Position numbers and translations under genes: made by a program. The notes under the pieces are model-generated. The model worked only from the letters and a program-made list of their open reading frames with translations. It was not told the DNA's origin and ran no database searches. Below, in pieces: positions 45,553 to 55,734 of a stretch of 64,000 bases of DNA. Positions within the stretch are counted from its first letter, which is position 1. Every line of letters begins with the position of its first letter. The stretch is from Zopfochytrium polystomum. Taxonomy: Eukaryota; Chytridiomycota; Chytridiomycetes; Chytridiales; Chytridiaceae. Location of the stretch: positions 1 through 64,000 of the forward strand of contig JAIVFJ010000179.1 of NCBI GenBank assembly GCA_025765615.1, read 5' to 3'.

Positions 45553-47355
45553 TCACGCAATCAACACCTCGGGAAACATCGCCCACGACAACCGCCCGCT
45601 CCTAGCCGACGACTCGCGGCCCTCCATCCCTCGCTCACCACTACCCTCCCCATACGCCACCGCCGCCGTCGCCACCTCATCCACCGCCCCCACCCTGCTC
45701 GACACGGGCGAGACCGGCGAACCCACCTCCTCCGGCGACGGCACGGTCTCGTCGCAGACGACGGCGAGCCGGGGATTCAGGGCCTCGCAGGCCTTCCAAG
45801 TTTTCGCGCCGACGTCGGGGCAGTCGAGGGCGACGAGGCGTTTGAGGGCGGGGCAGTGGAGGACGAGGGAGAGGAGGAGGGAGTCTGGGAGGCGGCGGAG
45901 CCTATTTTGTTTTATTTTTGGACCCCCGGTCGAATTCAAGTTAGAAGGGAAAATTGTCTCCAAACCGCCATACCGGAAAATCCCCGACACGTTCAGCTCG
46001 ACCAGCCTGCCGCAAGTCTCCGCGACGCAGCCGAGCGCGCCGGCCTTGACGGTCGAGTAGGACAGGTCCAGGTACTCGAGTGCGCACTCGCCACCTGCAC
46101 ATGTCGCCCATCGCCCCAGAACATCCGCGAGGACCGAGTCCTCCAGGTGGCATCCGGACAGCGAGAGGCATCGCAGGCTCGGCAGTCCCGCTGCCAGTGG
46201 TGCGCCGTCGGTCGTCGCCGCCGCAGCGTCCAGGTGGGACCGACGCGCCATCAGCTGCAGGTCGTGCCCGACAAAGCGGTGGTCCCATCTTGCGCCGTAC
46301 TCGGTGTCCCCCACCGTCGCCGTCACGGTGGTCGACGAGCTCCCCATCGCCTTTGCGCAAACATAGCTGCTACTGCTCGACCTCCTCTTCCCTGCCTTTC
46401 CCGCAAAAAACTCGTCCGCCGCCAGCGCGACGGGCGACTCTGCCGGCGGCGAGACGGCGACGGTGGACTGCGCGAACGCGGAAGGCATAAAGACGAGCGG
46501 GACGGGGACGGTGGCGGCGGAGCGGCGGCGGGTGGTGGTTTGGAACGTTGTCGTTGGCGCGATCGATGGAATCGTTGGCGGCGGCGGCGGAGGCGTCGGG
46601 GGCGCCAGGGAGTCGATGGAGGCGTGGCGGGCGAGGGATGCGGTCGAGCGGCGCTTGAAGCGGCCTCCCGGCGATGACGGCGCGGTCCTTGCGTGGGTGG
46701 GCTTGAGACCAAAGTCCAGGCAGACGAGGCGTGCGGCGATGACGGACGGGTTAAGTGGCACAGTTCGCCTCGTTGTGGAAGGCGAAGAGGCTACAGTGGG
46801 AGGCGGTGGAGGTGACTCTGCAAGCGGGCCCACCAGCTCGTGTAGCTCGTTCGTTTCTGGGAGATCGATGGTTTCAATGTCGGAGCATGGGCTGAGGGTG
46901 GGCATAGAGACAGAGCGAGCAAAAGCGGAGCGCTGTCTGACGCTCTCGAACTGGATGGCGTGGAAGAGAGATCGGGCGGCGAAATGGTGGAGGCGGGTGT
47001 TTGCGAGGAGGCAGGGGAGGAGATTGGAGGGTTTTGGCCCGACGAGGAGCATGATGTGCTCGAGGATCTCTGTGGGGAGCTCGTCAAGAGCTGTTTGATG
47101 TCCGTCTGTGTGGTGGGGAATCTGGAGGTGCTTGGTGTGGAGAGGGAGAAAACCCATCCTCTGCGACAGCGGTGGGTCCATCCAAAGGGGGCTCGGCCGA
47201 TGAGCAGAAGATCGGGTGAGATATTGCAGGCTGCTCATCCCGATGCTTCGATTCTTCGAGGCAGGACGCCGGGGCGAGGGCGAGGGCGAGGGCGAGGTCG
47301 GCGAGGTCGGCGGGGTAAGAAGTTGAGGCGCAGGAGGGATTCTCGTGCCTCGCAC
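45553..47355 (-). CDS. F-box / leucine-rich-repeat protein
   Basis: Substrate adaptor of SCF ubiquitin ligases by family. A Pro-rich N-terminus precedes an F-box (about residues 91-130: LDELPTEILEHIMLLVG, LANTRLHHFAARSLFHAI). Long low-complexity Pro/Ser/Thr segments follow, then leucine-rich repeats (LPSLRCLSLSGCHLEDSVL, LEYLDLSYSTV, LVELNVSG, CPALKRLVALDCPDV). A probable 72-nt GT-AG intron (45902-45973) lies inside the LRRs; being a multiple of three without a stop it leaves the ORF open. The protein is 600 residues unspliced and 576 spliced. The first Met at 47355 lies only 49 bp from the divergent CHS5 start; Met 40 is an alternative. Confidence 0.8.
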   Translation of the reverse strand: MRGTRIPPAPQLLTPPTSPTSPSPSPSPRRPASKNRSIGMSSLQYLTRSSAHRPSPLWMDPPLSQRMGFLPLHTKHLQIPHHTDGHQTALDELPTEILEHIMLLVGPKPSNLLPCLLANTRLHHFAARSLFHAIQFESVRQRSAFARSVSMPTLSPCSDIETIDLPETNELHELVGPLAESPPPPPTVASSPSTTRRTVPLNPSVIAARLVCLDFGLKPTHARTAPSSPGGRFKRRSTASLARHASIDSLAPPTPPPPPPTIPSIAPTTTFQTTTRRRSAATVPVPLVFMPSAFAQSTVAVSPPAESPVALAADEFFAGKAGKRRSSSSSYVCAKAMGSSSTTVTATVGDTEYGARWDHRFVGHDLQLMARRSHLDAAAATTDGAPLAAGLPSLRCLSLSGCHLEDSVLADVLGRWATCAGGECALEYLDLSYSTVKAGALGCVAETCGRLVELNVSGIFRYGGLETIFPSNLNSTGGPKIKQNRLRRLPDSLLLSLVLHCPALKRLVALDCPDVGAKTWKACEALNPRLAVVCDETVPSPEEVGSPVSPVSSRVGAVDEVATAAVAYGEGSGERGMEGRESSARSGRLSWAMFPEVLIA

Positions 47356-47404
47356 TTGCCATCATCATCGTTTGAAAATTTTCGGAGATTCGTGCGCTCC
47401 CGAC
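47356..47404. promoter_or_regulatory. 49-bp divergent intergenic spacer (F-box gene / CHS5)
   Basis: Only 49 bp separate the two assigned start codons. Either the two genes share a very compact promoter with overlapping 5' UTRs, or one start is further inside. No TATA-like box is evident. Confidence 0.5.
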
Positions 47405-48396
47405 ATGGTAAGCGTTGCGCGAGGCGCCAGCAAGGGAACAACAACAAGGCAGTAGCTAACGAAGCAGATCGGCCCCTCCTGACGGGAAACACAACGACGC
47501 GCAGATCACCGACGTAGTGTCGCAAGAGTTCACGGTCGGCAAGGTCGACGCCGGCATGGCCATCCTGCTGTCGCCGGACCACCATCTCATCGAGTTCCCC
47601 GCAACCATTCTGCCAGTGAGTCTCTCTTTTGTTTCCCTTCTTCAACTCCAGATCGACTCCGATCTCTGACACCCACTTTGAAAAAAACCCCCGCACCAGG
47701 ATGGCGTCACAACAGGCTCCATCATCAACGTGACGATCGAGCGCAACACGGACGAGGAGCGGCGCAAGCGGGAAGAGTTCCTGGACATGCAGGAAACGAT
47801 CTTCCGGCAGTTCTCGAAATGCCCCGAACCGCCCGTCATTTCGCTGCGCTCGCTCACGCAGACGTCCGCCATCATCCAATGGAAGCCCCTGGTCCTCCAC
47901 AACGCGGATCTGCGCGGGATCGACATCTACCGCAACGAGCAAAAGCTGTCGTCCCCGTCAGTCCCTCTGACGGCGCAGTCCGCCAAGCTCTCGGGGATGG
48001 ACGTGAGCACCGAGTACAAAGTGCAAGTCGTGATCCGAACCTTCCGCGGGCGCGTTCCGGTCGAACGTGATCTCCTTCAAAACGCACTCGCTGGACAACC
48101 TGACTGGTATCTGCGTGTCCTTTGGCGCGCTGAGCGGCGGGCCGGGCGAGCTGGATTCCCTTATCGCGCTCCTGTCGCGGGTGGGCGCGCGGTACACCGA
48201 CGACCTGTCGACGGACAACACGCACCTGGTGTGCACGTTTGCGAGGGGACCCAAGTACGAGAAGGCGCTCGAGTGGAATATTCCGGCCGTGTCGCCAGAA
48301 TTTCTCAAGGCGTGTGAGCAGAACGGGAAGGTGATGCCCGCGCACTCGTACTACGTGCAAGGCTCGGGTGCGACGCGGCTGAGCTTGGACAAGTGA
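47405..48396 (+). CDS. CHS5: CHS5, exomer scaffold for chitin-synthase export (one frameshift)
   Basis: Core of the exomer complex that sorts Chs3-type chitin synthases from the trans-Golgi. Exon 1 is the ATG alone (47405-47407), exon 2 is 47505-47615 and exon 3 starts at 47700. Domains: the N-terminal dimerisation/Arf-binding segment ([31 protein letters not shown]), an FN3 domain ([20 protein letters not shown]) and a BRCT domain ([55 protein letters not shown]). Within FN3 an extra T near 48042 shifts the frame; both sides align well with the family, so it is a one-base insertion or a sequence error. The protein is about 280 residues, near the conserved core, and lacks the long repetitive tail of yeast Chs5. 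Confidence 0.88.
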
Positions 48397-48499
48397 TGTG
48401 ACTATTGTGTGGTATTGTTTCATCTACCTGGCCGAGGAAAATGTGTCAGTGCTCAATAAAGTATCTGTTTCTTTTGTAATAGTGATATTCGAAGAAGTC

Positions 48500-49160
48500 T
48501 ACGCCGGGCTCAATCGATATAGAATCTGCCCAGCATAGTCAACGCAAGCGCCCGCGGCCTCGTGGACCTCCTGCGCTTCCGCTTCGCACACGCTACCGTC
48601 AACCTCGGCTCTGTCGTCCCGCCCTTTACCCTGCCCTTTACCTCGCACTGGACGCTCCGCCGCTCCGAGCCACCGACGACGACCCGCGGTCGCGCCACCC
48701 CCCGCGATCGAGTGGTGGGAAAAGCTCAAACCCTGCCACAGCGCGATGCGAACCTCGGAGCAAGGCCACGTAGCGGTGCTCCAGTGCAGTGCCTCCACGA
48801 ATTCGATCCGTCGTTCGTCGACATTGCCAATGTGAACGTGAACGGAGACTGCATAGACGGCGCTGCTTCCCACGGGCACACCTCCGTCCTAGACTGGTGG
48901 AGACGCAGCGGGCTCCGCGTCGCCAGCTACGGACCACGGCGGGGTCCTGGGGTGGTGGAAAGAGCAAGGGCTTCCTTTGTTCAAAGCGCAGGACACGGTG
49001 CACGCGGCGATCCGGTCCGGTTCGGCCGGGCGACAATTGGTTACGGTGGTGGACAGAATACAAAAGTAAGTCCAAGGAGATGAGCGACAATGGTGGGCTT
49101 GCGAAATCTAGTTTTTTTTTAGCAATGCACAATTCAGTAGACCCGGAATTGTTGGAGGTT
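48500..49160 (+). pseudogene. VLEWW ankyrin-like family, degenerate copy
   Basis: A cap remnant (NASARGLVDLLRFRFAHATV, LGSVVPPFTL, WTLRRSE) and two repeat remnants (SVLDWWRRSGLRV and VLGWWKEQGLPL) occur in shifting frames. There are no start and no continuous ORF. It lies immediately downstream of CHS5 and marks the left edge of the array. Confidence 0.75.
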
Positions 49161-49502
49161 GAATAAAGTAGATCAAAGCGAGCGGTTGAAGTTCACCTAA
49201 TGGTGGCTTTGCGGAAGGACAGCGGTTGGGACCGTTCAGTGGGCGATAATGGTGGGCTCAGGCATGTCTGTATTCGCAGTACTGGTGATCCTTGTTTCAC
49301 CACAAGAGCCAAGTTCGCCACCACCACCAACCACTTTGAAGCTGGCTAGAGGCCCCGCAGAAAAAGTATGGAAAATCAATGATGAAAGAGGAGTCAGTTC
49401 CGAATATAAGGAATGCACACTGAAAATGAAGTGAAGAAAATGGTATGAACAATCACTCGGCATATAACAAGGAAACCGACGCAGAAAGCCATCATCATCT
49501 AC

Positions 49503-50424
49503 TCAGCATCCGTCCTTTCTGCTGGTGCTGCGCCGGTAGACGCGTCCAGAATGGGGGCGGAAGCGGTTTACGGTAGTGCCGGGCAGCAGCTTGCACGCCT
49601 TGTGCGGAATGCTGCCCTTGATAAGCACGTCTTCGTTTTCTCTGGCAAAGCGGAGCGCGCGGTTGAACACCCGTTCGTGGTGGGTTAAATCGTGTAGGGG
49701 TATTCATTCCCAAGATGCTCCCTCCGCCCGTCGGGGTAGCTGAGATCGGCGACCTGTGCTCCTTTGCCGAGCTTTTTCCTGTCAATCTGCGTTAAGTGAT
49801 ATGAAGTTTTTGATTTAGAATAGTAGGTTTTTTTTTGTTGAGGCTGTTTTTGTTTCGTTGAGCAGCTTACCTTCAAAACGCCGTTTCCCCTCATCTTCGT
49901 TGAAATTCTTTGCCGTGTTTGGTTGCGCTGTGGTCGAGATCCAGTTGGACGGGGCCGAGTGGAAATTGCCAATATGACAGGCCATGCAGTCCGGCGGTCC
50001 ACCGTTCGGGCAATCTAGGACGGAGTGGTTTCGAAGGGAAGGAGGTTTCGTTTACCGTTCTTTCCGGCCTTTCCTCCTCATTTCGACATCTTCCCCCACC
50101 CCTCCCCCCTTCTCTTAAGCACATACCTGCACACACATTCCTCGTTTCTCGGTCTTTGCTGACCGACGACGCTACGATGGGCTCCTTCTTGTCGAACCGC
50201 GCCTTGTCCGCCTTCGACATGGCCCGGTAGACGTACCGTTCTTCGTTCTTGTTTGCCGGACGGCCGTCGCACGGCTTGCTGCCGCACAGCCCGGGCGACG
50301 GCGACGGCGCCGCCATGACCGCCACCGGACCGTCCGCCTCCTGCAGCCAAGGCAGCTTCGCGGAAAGCTGCTGCAGCGTCAGCGCCAGCACCAGCAGGAG
50401 GGTTAGTCGTGTTATGCGCTTCAT
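49503..50424 (-). CDS. Secreted protein resembling an R-S-E ADP-ribosyltransferase (frame problems)
   Basis: Signal peptide at the start (MKRITRLTLLLVLALTLQQL). Exon 1 contains EERYVYRAMSK (candidate catalytic Arg67) and KKEPIVASS. A second exon reads CPNGGPPDCMACH, then WISTT (candidate STT motif, about 49930-49944). A third reads KLGKGAQVADLSYP and later RFARENEDVLIKGSIP, where ENE fits the E-x-E motif. The order R ... S-T-T ... E-x-E followed by VLI-x-G-x-IP is what I associate with arginine-type ADP-ribosyltransferases. The exon 2/3 junction and a position near 49687 are each one base out of frame, so the gene is either decaying or affected by sequence errors. A fragment of its C-terminus recurs at about 58.4 kb. 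Function is inference only. Confidence 0.45.
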
Positions 50425-50460
50425 TGAGAAAGAGCAAAGTGGCGCTGCTGGGAATGTGGG

Positions 50461-50497
<37 letters not shown>

Positions 50498-51305
50498 ATG
50501 AGTTGGGGACGATGGCGAGCTCAGCCAGCCATGCGCACGGTACAGCATTTTATTCTGCGAGAGATAGTGGTGCTTTCTTGTGTCTGATCGAGACGGACCG
50601 CCCGGCGGAGGTTCGGAGTCGAGGCTGAGCCTCCCGACCTCAGATCCGTACCCCACGCACTAATTCAATTTTGGGCGGTTTCGCTCGGCCACGATAAAAA
50701 GGCTGCCGAATCAATGAATAAATCATGCAACCTTGCTGTAATAATGCGCCGTGTTTGGATTACGCCTTTCACCCGCTTTCTTTTCCCCTTACAATTAAAT
50801 ATTCATTGCGGCGAAGTACAACACTTTAGCGACGGACACGGAGCAGTAGCCATGATCCCCGTCACAACTATTTGATCCGCCCTGCCGCTTCCGCGCCACA
50901 AGCTGGACGGATAATCGTCCGCGACCAGAAAGAAGGAAAAGGAAAGTTATGAAACAGGAGCGAGCCAGGAGCTGACACTGACGCGCGAGCGAAACCATTT
51001 TCTGTTTCGATTCTGCCTCGATCCTTGTGTGCTCGTTAACGTATCCGCTGCCAGTTCTCGCGGGAGGGCGTATTGCAGCACCGCGGCGAGCGGGAGCGCC
51101 GGGTTAGCGTGGAGGCGGCGGGTGGCCGGGAAGAGAGGGCTTTTTTTCTTTTTTTTCCGACACTTCACGGGAATGGTGGAAGCCGCTGCTGTTTGCAAAA
51201 GTGTTGCCGGTGAGCAACCCACCGGGGGGTTCGTACTCGGGCTCCTTCTTCCCAATTCCCGCAAATTCCGTCACGAGACAAGGGGGAAGGCGCCCCGACA
51301 CAAAC
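50425..51305. other. Intergenic region with a T36 homopolymer
   Basis: A run of about 36 T lies at 50461-50496. No gene recognised. It contains the upstream region of the next VLEWW gene and the promoter of the secreted ART-like gene. Confidence 0.45.
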
Positions 51306-52934
51306 ATGGACTCCGCCACGATCGCCGGCCCCATCTGCTCATACCTTCCCTGCCGCGATCGCTTCGTCGTCGCGACGCTCTTGCGCCTCCCATCAGTCCA
51401 GGCGCTAGCGCTGTACTCGATCGAATCCGCCGGGATCGCACCCGCAAGCTCCCGCGGCGACATTGATCTTCTTCGCTTCCGGCTTAAGAACGCCACAGCC
51501 AAGCTCGGATCGGTTCGGCCGCCGCAGACGCTGTGCTGGACGCTCAAGCGGGCCGAAGTGCCTACGGATCTTGGGCCAATGACGATCGAGTACTGGGCAA
51601 CGCATGGAGTGGAGTTGGGAATCATGAAGGCTTCGGAAACGGGTCTCGTCGATGTGCTGCAGTTCTGGAAGGACTTTGGCGGAGGCGTGATCGACATGAA
51701 GAACGTCGCCAACCAATGTGTTGACGTTGCAGTACGAGATGGTTGCGTGGAAACGCTGGAGTGGTGGAGGACAAGCGGTTTCCCTGTTGACTGGACGCGA
51801 GGCCACCGGACGCAGTCTGCGTCCGAGTTGGGACTCTTGAACGTCCTGCAGTGGTGGAAACAGCATTCGTTACCACTGGGAAATCTTCCGTTTGCGATCG
51901 AGTATGCTGCCGGCTCAGGCTCTATCCCAGTACTAGAGTTTTGGAGGGACACCGTGCAGGACTTCCCTGCTCTCTGCAACTCTGCGCCCGCTGTTCAGAA
52001 GGGACACATCGAGGTCTTGGAGTGGTTCAGGGCTTCTGGCTTTCCCATCAGCTCCGATTCTCCCAAGATAGCCACTCACGCCGATCAAGCTATTGTCTTG
52101 GAGTGGCTGCTGCACTGCGGGTTACCTATGAATTGGGACGAGGGTCACTTGAGACCCGCGTTGAACGACGTCTGCCACCAGGGTTGTGATCAGGCGGCGC
52201 GGTGGTTTCATGCCCATCAAGAACTCGAAGTCGTGGGAAATCCTGTAAACATGCGAGAAGCGTGCAGGAATGGTGCAATAGGAATCTTGGACTATCTAGT
52301 GGATACGGGACTTGAAAGCAAGTGGCATGATGTGTGTTTGGTGGGTGCTGCTGTTGGGGGCCATTTAAATGTGTTTGAATGGCGTCTGAACCGCATCCGT
52401 GCGCCATTACTCTCAATGGATGAGCTCGTTTTGGCCGCTGTTACATTCAAAGCAAGCGGCCGTGGTCGTGTTGAGGTTCTCCAATGGTTGAAAGACCATG
52501 GACTCACAGTGCCTTGCACTGAGAACATAATCCTCGCCGCCTGGAAGTATATCGCTGTTCTCCAGTGGTTCAAAGAAAACGCAGCAGTGTTCAGCTTCAA
52601 ATCGGACATTGTTGTGGACCAATCGATCGGCAACCTTAATATCCTGCAATGGTGGAAGCAGAGCGGCTTCGACGTCGACTGGCCACGCTCTGTGTGTATG
52701 TATAAGATATGTCGGAGGGCGACAAATACTTCGGAAGTTCTTCAATGGTGGAAAGAAAGTGGAGCTGGTTTCTACAACGTGGCCAGGGCCACTGCTCATT
52801 TGGTCACAACGCAAAATATTCCGGCGTTGGAGTGGGTGAAGGTTAGTGGACTGACAATAACCAAGCCTGAAGAATTTCAACACCTTGATCAATACTTACG
52901 TTGGTGGAGGGAAGACCAGGAAAGGAATGACTGA
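51306..52934 (+). CDS. VLEWW ankyrin-like repeat protein A, intact
   Basis: A 542-residue single-exon ORF; the start ATG 51306 (MDSATIAGPICSYLPCRDRF) is conserved in the paralogues. The cap (about residues 1-95: FVVATLLRLPSVQALALYSI, LLRFRLKNATAKLGSV, PPQTLCWTLKRAEVP) is followed by about 13 helical repeats of 31-35 residues. The second helix carries [VI]LE[WF][WLF], e.g. VLQFWKDFG, TLEWWRTSG, VLQWWKQHS, VLEWFRASG, VLEWLLHCG. The C-terminus ends LRWWREDQERND. There is no signal peptide or membrane segment. By analogy with ankyrin repeats it is probably a protein-binding solenoid, with Trp pairs replacing the usual Leu-rich helix. Role unknown. Confidence 0.88.
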   Translation: MDSATIAGPICSYLPCRDRFVVATLLRLPSVQALALYSIESAGIAPASSRGDIDLLRFRLKNATAKLGSVRPPQTLCWTLKRAEVPTDLGPMTIEYWATHGVELGIMKASETGLVDVLQFWKDFGGGVIDMKNVANQCVDVAVRDGCVETLEWWRTSGFPVDWTRGHRTQSASELGLLNVLQWWKQHSLPLGNLPFAIEYAAGSGSIPVLEFWRDTVQDFPALCNSAPAVQKGHIEVLEWFRASGFPISSDSPKIATHADQAIVLEWLLHCGLPMNWDEGHLRPALNDVCHQGCDQAARWFHAHQELEVVGNPVNMREACRNGAIGILDYLVDTGLESKWHDVCLVGAAVGGHLNVFEWRLNRIRAPLLSMDELVLAAVTFKASGRGRVEVLQWLKDHGLTVPCTENIILAAWKYIAVLQWFKENAAVFSFKSDIVVDQSIGNLNILQWWKQSGFDVDWPRSVCMYKICRRATNTSEVLQWWKESGAGFYNVARATAHLVTTQNIPALEWVKVSGLTITKPEEFQHLDQYLRWWREDQERND

Positions 52935-53162
52935 AGATATTGTCTATACAACTTTTGATTTGATCATCCCTTTCACTCCCACATTTCCAAATTGAAAGCA
53001 AAATACACTTTTGCCACAGATTCTTTGCTTCAATCCCACTTTTCTCGAACGCATGTAGTCCGCGGAACCCCTGCGTTAGTCGAAACTGACCGGTTAGCTG
53101 CAAGCGGCACAAGATGGACCTGAACCTATTGTGACTGTCAGTTATCATTCTCACAACGCTCA

Positions 53163-53470
53163 TTGGGAGAGCAAGCCACCGTCAATGCAGATCCCGAAGG
53201 GGTAATACTCAACAAAAGGCACTGGCGGACGCAACAACCCATCGCAATCCTTATGAACTCATACCTTCCGCGCCGTGTCCGCTTCGTCTTCGCGACACTC
53301 CTGCGCCATCCGTCGTTCCAGTCACTCGCACTCCACTTGATCAAATCCGCCGACATCTTCAGCGCATTCCTCCGTGGTCGAAAGAACCGAACTTGATTGG
53401 GCGACCCCAACTTTTTGCGGTGGTGGAAGCAAAGTCAAGAACACCCAGAGGCATACAATACTTCGTCCTC
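53163..53470 (+). pseudogene. VLEWW family fragment: cap fused to C-terminal piece
   Basis: The cap remnant (NSYLPRRVRFVFATLLRHPS, then FQSLALHLIKSADIF) stops at 53396. A repeat/C-terminal remnant (FLRWWKQSQE) follows in another frame. All middle repeats are missing, so this is a large internal deletion. Confidence 0.75.
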
Positions 53471-53499
53471 GTTCAATTGGAGCAACGATTGCAGCCAAC

Positions 53500-53900
53500 C
53501 TCGTGAATTTGAATTTAAAAAGAGAGGTGAAGGCCAAAGACAGATGAAATTCGAACCTCGCACAATATGCCGAGCGGATAGGCAGGGCGTTCTCAAGCCG
53601 ATCACGAGCCCCCGCAGCTCGACCTCAGCAACAAGGCGAGTGGCAATGCCGTTCCTCGTTTTGCCCACTACCGGCACGCAGATTTGCGGCAGCGTCTGAC
53701 CGTCGCCGTCGCCGTTGCCGCCGCCGGACAGCTGGCCTCGCTCTTGGTCCAGGACTCCCACGAACAACGTCATGTGCCAACTCTCCTGTGGCAGCATCGC
53801 GATAGTGCAGGACCATAGCAGTTTGGACCCAATCGAACGAGTCGGCAACGTCGGTCAGCGCGGCGTGCAGAGCCAACATCGGCGTTCGCAGGGCAGACGA
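53500..53900 (-). pseudogene. Unidentified minus-strand coding remnant
   Basis: Two minus-strand frames with strong C/G-ending codons join near 53760 by a frame change: LTDVADSFDWVQTAMVLHYR, then GVLDQERGQLSGGGNGDGDG and NGIATRLVAEVELRGLVIGL. It looks like a broken gene. Family unknown. Confidence 0.3.
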
Positions 53901-53937
53901 TTGTGTTGCACGGGAACACCCCGCCCCCATCGACCAT

Positions 53938-54823
53938 GTCCGCTCTTTGCCCGCGAACCGGCACCTTGTACGGCACGTACTGCACCGGCTTGAAACTGCG
54001 GGACGAGTTTGAGAAAGTGAGCGAAGCCGATTCCGAGTCGCCAAGTCGTTATGATTCCGATTCAGAGTCTAGCTCAAGCCAAAGCCACGACTTTGGGTTT
54101 CCTCGAAACGAAGCGGCGTGGGCGACATCCAAGAGGTTTCGATGGGTCAACTTTGTGTTTCGGCTGAGCAAGTTTGAGCCAACAGTTGGTGGATTCCGCG
54201 TTCATCGCGACACACCCTATTTTGACGGAGCAAAAAACCACGTGTCCAAGTACACAGTGCTCATCTACCTATCGCAGGGCGAGTCTGCCAACGGCTCACT
54301 GACCATTTACGACTGCAACAATACGCGGCAAAAGCAAGGCGACTACGGTGACGAGCTGCGAAATGTGTTGTTCAAAACATTGCCTCCGCCCAGTGCATTA
54401 TTTTCGACCAACGGGTTGTTCTCTTTGTCGATGCTTAGCACTTCACCGCTGATCTCTGAACGTTTCCATTCTTCCTCCAGATACCCGCACGAAGGCCATC
54501 CGTTTGTGGACGGAAAGAAGATCTTCCTCCGCACTGAACTGATCTTTGAGTGTCCGTGCTACGTCAGGCACGAACCTCAGATCGGCTCGCTCTTCAGCTC
54601 CGCCGTGTACTACACGCTGGAGAGCGCGCTGGACAGCCAGTTTGCGAGGCATGCAGATGTCTTATACGATAAGGCGAGTCGGGCGCATTGGGGACTTCCG
54701 GTGGCGAAGGAGAATGGTGTAGGGAACTTGCAAGACGATAGCGACGGGCCGATGTTGTTCAAAAAATCTAAGTCCCTCAAGTTTGCGACAGATGGCTCCA
54801 CCTTCTGGTTCCCGACGCCCTAA
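53938..54823 (+). pseudogene. 2-oxoglutarate/Fe(II) dioxygenase (prolyl-4-hydroxylase-like), frame-damaged
   Basis: The reading frame contains the iron ligands of a P4H-type double-stranded beta-helix: H-x-D in FRVHRDTPYFDG, SKYTVLIYLSQGE, and the distal region PHEGHPFVDGKKIFLRTELIF (His and the 2OG-binding Arg). Between about 54364 and 54480 the family-like sequence (ASAQCIIFDQRVVLF) lies in the +1 frame and runs into a stop, so a compensating frameshift pair has scrambled the segment. The nominal ORF reads through in the original frame. Probably inactive. Confidence 0.55.
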
Positions 54824-54979
54824 TCGATGAAAGATAATATACAAGAGGACAGCAGGAGCTCGAAGAGTTCGTTAAAGAATGCGCTGTCGTGGTAGTGCTG
54901 GACTTTTTGAACGGATAGCTGCCGGAAACTGGCAAAGCCTTCCGGAAGGCGTGCCAATCCACCTCGGCTTCTCCACCAA

Positions 54980-55727
54980 AAGGAACTTCAGCTGCTCGCC
55001 TCGACAAATGGGTGTTCGATGAACTGGAACGGTCAGACGCGTACTGGAAGTTCCATCCATCGGCAAGTTCTAGGTCGCCGTCTGCGGTCTCCAATCCGGC
55101 ACCTCCCGTTGTCAACACCACCATGGTCCTTTTGGTCGCTCCCGCGAAAGCGCCGAAGAACGCAGCGCCAAACCACTCATTCCGAGTAGCGGACCGGACA
55201 AAGAGTCGCTCCTCTACGAATACGAACGGAACAGCACGTGGTGGAAGTACAACTCGCTCAGCAGCGACGTCCACACGAAGGAAGACCGCCTCCAAGCGCT
55301 AGAACGATGGTTGAATTATAGAATCGAGAAGCTGTAGAGTACTACCTGGAGAAATTCGAGGACTCTTTCAGGAAGCTCGAAACGCCGGCGCTGATTCTGC
55401 TCCTCGGAAGGCGCTTCACTTTCGACCCGGACGACCTGGCCGTGTGCGCCAACGCGGTCAAGTTTCGCGGCGCGTTCGGCGGCGACGTGCCGAGATTCAA
55501 CTTTGCGGCGTTCCAAGTACGATTACGATCCGCTCGATGATATCGCAAAGAAGACGGCGGGGTGGAGGATCGTCGTCAAGGGGCTTCCGCCGCTTCCGTT
55601 TGTGTTTGTTGCTGGGAGAGGCGGCGACGGGATGCCGCGGGGTGTGCGGTTTCGAGCAGAGTTCTTTAAGAACGATTGGGCTGTTGACGTGGCGGAGAAG
55701 CCGTTGCATCTGCCGGTTTATAGTTGA
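54980..55727 (+). pseudogene. Frameshifted remnant of an unidentified gene
   Basis: Consecutive protein-like pieces lie in three frames: PSSGPDKESLLYEYER and TKEDRLQALERWLNYRIEKL, then YYLEKFEDSFRKLETPALIL and LLGRRFTFDPDDLAVCANAV, then GWRIVVKGLPPLPFVFVAG ending at 55727. At least three indels. It may be the tail of the preceding dioxygenase-like gene or a neighbour. No family assigned. Confidence 0.4.
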
Positions 55728-55734
55728 GGTAGCA

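Noticed and set aside
45856..47098. Plus-strand ORFs opposite the F-box/LRR gene
   Set aside because: No motifs; the minus frame has F-box and LRR motifs and proper codon bias.
49943..50020. Cytochrome c-type heme site (DCMACH) in the secreted ART-like protein
   Set aside because: CxxCH alone is weak evidence; the surrounding sequence fits an ADP-ribosyltransferase-like fold better and no other heme-protein features are present.
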